Below are positions 61,733 to 64,000 of a stretch of 64,000 bases of DNA, piece after piece. How positions within the stretch are numbered: the first letter of the stretch is position 1; each line of letters begins with the position of its first letter. The position numbers were made by a program, and so were the translations under genes. The notes under the pieces were generated by a model. It saw only the letters and a list, made by a program, of their open reading frames with translations. It was not told the DNA's origin and ran no database searches. Source of the DNA: Fulvimarina pelagi HTCC2506 (GTDB lineage Bacteria > Pseudomonadota > Alphaproteobacteria > Rhizobiales > Rhizobiaceae); the NCBI RefSeq assembly GCF_000153705.1, contig NZ_DS022273.1, positions 25,910 to 89,909 on the forward strand. Reading direction: 5' to 3'.

Positions 61733-62944
61733 GTGAGCGCGGACGCCGAAAAAACCGTGACCGCCGAAGATGCAGCCGCTGTCATCGCGCGTCACTCCGA
61801 AACTCTGTCGCGGCAGCTCCACGCCATGCGCCAGAGCCTCTATCCGCCAGAGGCGCGCAAGTCGCTTCGGACGTTCACCAGCCGCGAGGTCGCCGATCTC
61901 CTCGGCATCGGCGAATCGACGGTCCGGCAAATGGCGATCGACGGCGAAGCCGTGTCGCCGACCCAGCTCGACAACGGTCGCAAGCTTTACACGCTCGACC
62001 AAATCAACGCGCTGCGCCGGCATCTCGCCGAGAAGCGTCCGAACCAGGCGCTGAAATTCCTGCCCGGCCGCCGCAAAGGCGACCATCTGCAGGTTCTCGC
62101 TGTCGCGAACTTTAAGGGTGGCTCTGCCAAGACCACGACCTCGATCCACCTCGCTCACTATCTCGCTTTTCAGGGCCTGCGCGTACTCGTCGTCGATCTC
62201 GATCCGCAGGCTTCCCTGACCTCCATGTTCGGCATCCAGCCCGAGTTCGATGTCTCGGCGGACAAGACCCTCTATCCAGCGATCCGCTACGACGACACGA
62301 TCGACATTCGCGAGGTCATCGTCGAGACGTACTTCCCCGGCCTCGATCTGGTGCCCGGCAATCTCGAACTGATGGAGTTCGAGCACGACACTCCGCGCGC
62401 CATCGTCGAGGGCAAGTCGCGCGGCGACCAGATGTTCTTTCGGCGGCTGAAGGCGGCGCTGCGCTCGGTCGACGACGAATACGACGTGGTTCTGATCGAC
62501 GCGCCGCCGCAGCTCGGCTATCTCACGCTCTCGGCGCTCTTCGCCTCGACCTCTATCGTCGTCACGATCCATCCGGCGATGCTCGACGTCGCCTCAATGA
62601 ACCAGTTCCTCGCCATGACCTCGGATCTTCTCGGCGTCATCGAGAGGGCAGGGGGCACGATGCGGCAAGATTTCTTCCGCTACCTTCTCACGCGGCACAA
62701 TCCGCACGATCTTCCACAGGTCAATGTCACGACCCTGCTGCGCACCCTCTTCACGGACCATGTGTGCGTCACACCGGTGGTCGAGACGACGGCGATCGCC
62801 AATGCGGGTCTTGAAAAGAAATCGCTCTACGAGATCGAACGCGGTACGATGAACCGCGATACGCTTCGTCGTGCGCTCGATGCGGTTGACGCGGCAAATG
62901 CGGAGATCTTCGGATTGATCAAACAGGCGTGGGGACGGTCATGA
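61733..62944 (+). CDS. repA: RepA partition ATPase of a repABC plasmid
   Basis: 403 residues, GTG start 61733 with AGGAG seven bases upstream. N-terminal HTH region (FTSREVADLLGIGESTVRQM) then ParA ATPase: deviant Walker A NFKGGSAKTTTSIHLA near residue 126, VLVVDLDPQASLTSMFG and DVVLIDAPPQLGYL. Size and domain order are those of RepA in repABC. Partitions the plasmid and represses the operon with RepB. ATGA overlap with repB. Confidence 0.96.
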   Translation: MSADAEKTVTAEDAAAVIARHSETLSRQLHAMRQSLYPPEARKSLRTFTSREVADLLGIGESTVRQMAIDGEAVSPTQLDNGRKLYTLDQINALRRHLAEKRPNQALKFLPGRRKGDHLQVLAVANFKGGSAKTTTSIHLAHYLAFQGLRVLVVDLDPQASLTSMFGIQPEFDVSADKTLYPAIRYDDTIDIREVIVETYFPGLDLVPGNLELMEFEHDTPRAIVEGKSRGDQMFFRRLKAALRSVDDEYDVVLIDAPPQLGYLTLSALFASTSIVVTIHPAMLDVASMNQFLAMTSDLLGVIERAGGTMRQDFFRYLLTRHNPHDLPQVNVTTLLRTLFTDHVCVTPVVETTAIANAGLEKKSLYEIERGTMNRDTLRRALDAVDAANAEIFGLIKQAWGRS

Positions 62945-63945
62945 GCAAAGCCAGCGAACGGGCCGCCCGTATGAAGGCGATGTTCTCGGAAGCACCCTCA
63001 CCGGCGGCTCCCGACCTCCAGGAAAAGCCGCAGACCGCACCGCGCAACGCGTCCGCGGGCGCTGTGCGCTCTCTCGAAAGCTCGCTGTCGCGCATCGAAG
63101 AAGAGAACGAGGCACTTCGCCGGCACATCGCCGAGAACGCTCACGTGGTCGAACTCGACACGGCTTCGATCGAGGCCTCCTTCGTCCAGGACCGGCTTCT
63201 TCCCGTCGATGGGGACGTCGGCTTTGCCGAGCTCGTTCTCAGCATTCGCGAGAGCGGCCAGCAAGTCCCTATCCTCGTCCGCGCTCATCCGGAAAAGCCG
63301 GAGCGCTACCAGATTGCCTACGGCCATCGCCGCTGGAAGGCCTGTGCCGAACTCGGACAACCGGTCAAGGCGATCGTCACAGAGCTCGACGACGAGCAGA
63401 TGGTGGTCGCACTCGGCAAGGAGAACACCGAACGAAAGGATCTCACATTCATCGAGCAGGCACTGTTCGCTCAACTTCTGAAGGCCCGCAAATACAAGCG
63501 CGAGACGATTGCAGCGGCCCTTTCGATCCCACCCACCAACGTCTCCAAGCTGACGACGCTGGCCTCGAGCATTCCCCGCGAAATCGTCGAAGCGATCGGT
63601 CCGGCGCCGAAGATCGGCCGTCCGCGTTGGGAGGCGTTGGCGAAGATCGTCGATGCAAGCGGCAAGAAAGCGGCGCTGCGTGCGATGACCTCGCTGATAG
63701 AGTCTTCGGACTGGATCGACATGGCGAGCGATCGGCGCTTTGCCATCTACATGAAGAACTTCGCTACGACGCCTCGCAAGCCCGCAGCATCGATATTTTC
63801 GGGGAAGGGGGTAACGGTGTCGTCCCGCGGGGAGGGCAGAGAAGTCTCGTTCAAGGTCGATGATCCTGGAGAGACCGGACTCGCGGCTTATCTGCGAGAG
63901 GAACTTCCACGGCTCGTCGAGGCATATCTCGACAGGGACGTTTAA
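62941..63945 (+). CDS. repB: RepB partition protein
   Basis: 334 residues from ATG 62941. ParB N-terminal domain with LVLSIRESGQQVPILVRAHP, YQIAYGHRRWKACAEL and LGKENTERKDLTFIEQALFA (arginine-box region), HTH with RETIAAALSIPPTNVSKLTT, and the RepB-type C-terminus. Binds parS. Complete. Confidence 0.95.
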   Translation: MSKASERAARMKAMFSEAPSPAAPDLQEKPQTAPRNASAGAVRSLESSLSRIEEENEALRRHIAENAHVVELDTASIEASFVQDRLLPVDGDVGFAELVLSIRESGQQVPILVRAHPEKPERYQIAYGHRRWKACAELGQPVKAIVTELDDEQMVVALGKENTERKDLTFIEQALFAQLLKARKYKRETIAAALSIPPTNVSKLTTLASSIPREIVEAIGPAPKIGRPRWEALAKIVDASGKKAALRAMTSLIESSDWIDMASDRRFAIYMKNFATTPRKPAASIFSGKGVTVSSRGEGREVSFKVDDPGETGLAAYLREELPRLVEAYLDRDV

Positions 63946-64000
63946 TCGCCAGGACGGAGGAGGGTTTTCAACCGGCGCGTTCTAAAAAGGTGGCAGCTGC
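63946..64000 (+). other. Start of the repB-repC spacer
   Basis: The window ends 55 bases after repB. In repABC plasmids this spacer carries the incompatibility antisense RNA and precedes repC, so both must lie just outside. Confidence 0.5.

Noticed and set aside
1..64000. tRNA or rRNA genes
   Set aside because: No cloverleaf or rRNA-like stretch was noticed on either strand; a tRNAscan run would be decisive.

Overview
The window looks like part of a large, GC-rich (Rhizobiales-type) alphaproteobacterial plasmid. The evidence is a repA-repB pair at the right edge (repABC family, cut before repC), a complete VirB-type conjugation apparatus, a VirD4 coupling protein, a relaxase with a MobC-like partner, and a block of plasmid housekeeping genes (VirC1-like ParA, SSB, Toprim, SNO-type helicase, large ParB-like protein). 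No rRNA, tRNA or CRISPR array was seen. The species cannot be named from the sequence.

Layout. (1) 1-10.4 kb: a leftward copper/redox resistance block. It holds two multicopper oxidases, a cupredoxin, a CusF-like chaperone, a TolC-type channel, cytochrome c, an L,D-transpeptidase and a set of NuoA / NuoB-CD / NuoH-like proteins whose soluble subunit has no cysteine and ends in a histidine-rich tail. (2) 10.4-15.1 kb: a second metal block with a decayed csoR-dmeF-like pair and its intact palindromic operator, a MerR regulator divergent from two cation-diffusion facilitators (one frameshifted), a rhodanese, a 41-residue membrane peptide and a DUF411 protein. (3) 15.1-20 kb: a patchwork of stability genes and mobile debris: VapBC, a serine resolvase with an HNH-like protein, HigBA, an IS3-family remnant and a Xre-RES pair. 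(4) 20-32.8 kb: a rightward type IV secretion operon, virB1-B2-B3-B4-B7-SLT-B5-B8-B9-B10-B11-DUF4177-B6. (5) 33.2-40.4 kb: a leftward, tightly coupled five-gene cassette lying between virB6 and virD4: SIS-HAD fusion, phosphoribosyltransferase-like protein, P-loop ATPase, an unrecognised protein and a PfkB kinase. This is the best candidate for an undescribed (possibly defence or conflict) system. (6) 40.8-47.6 kb: virD4, relaxase, mobC, a degenerate repeat region that probably contains oriT, and a VirC1-like gene with partners. (7) 47.7-61.2 kb: SSB, Fic protein, SLOG (DUF2493), Toprim, a 1502-residue methylase-helicase, an 832-residue ParB-like protein and a winged-helix protein. (8) 61.3-64 kb: a candidate small RNA or attenuator, then repA and repB.

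How the parts fit: repAB partitions and replicates the plasmid, the toxin-antitoxin pairs stabilise it, VirB/VirD4/relaxase transfer it, and the cargo is metal resistance at the left end plus the SIS-HAD/PRTase/ATPase/PfkB cassette between the secretion and mobilisation genes. Translational coupling (ATGA or GTGA overlaps) is common and decided many of the start choices. Coordinates were worked out by reading; family assignments rest on recognised motifs, not on searches.
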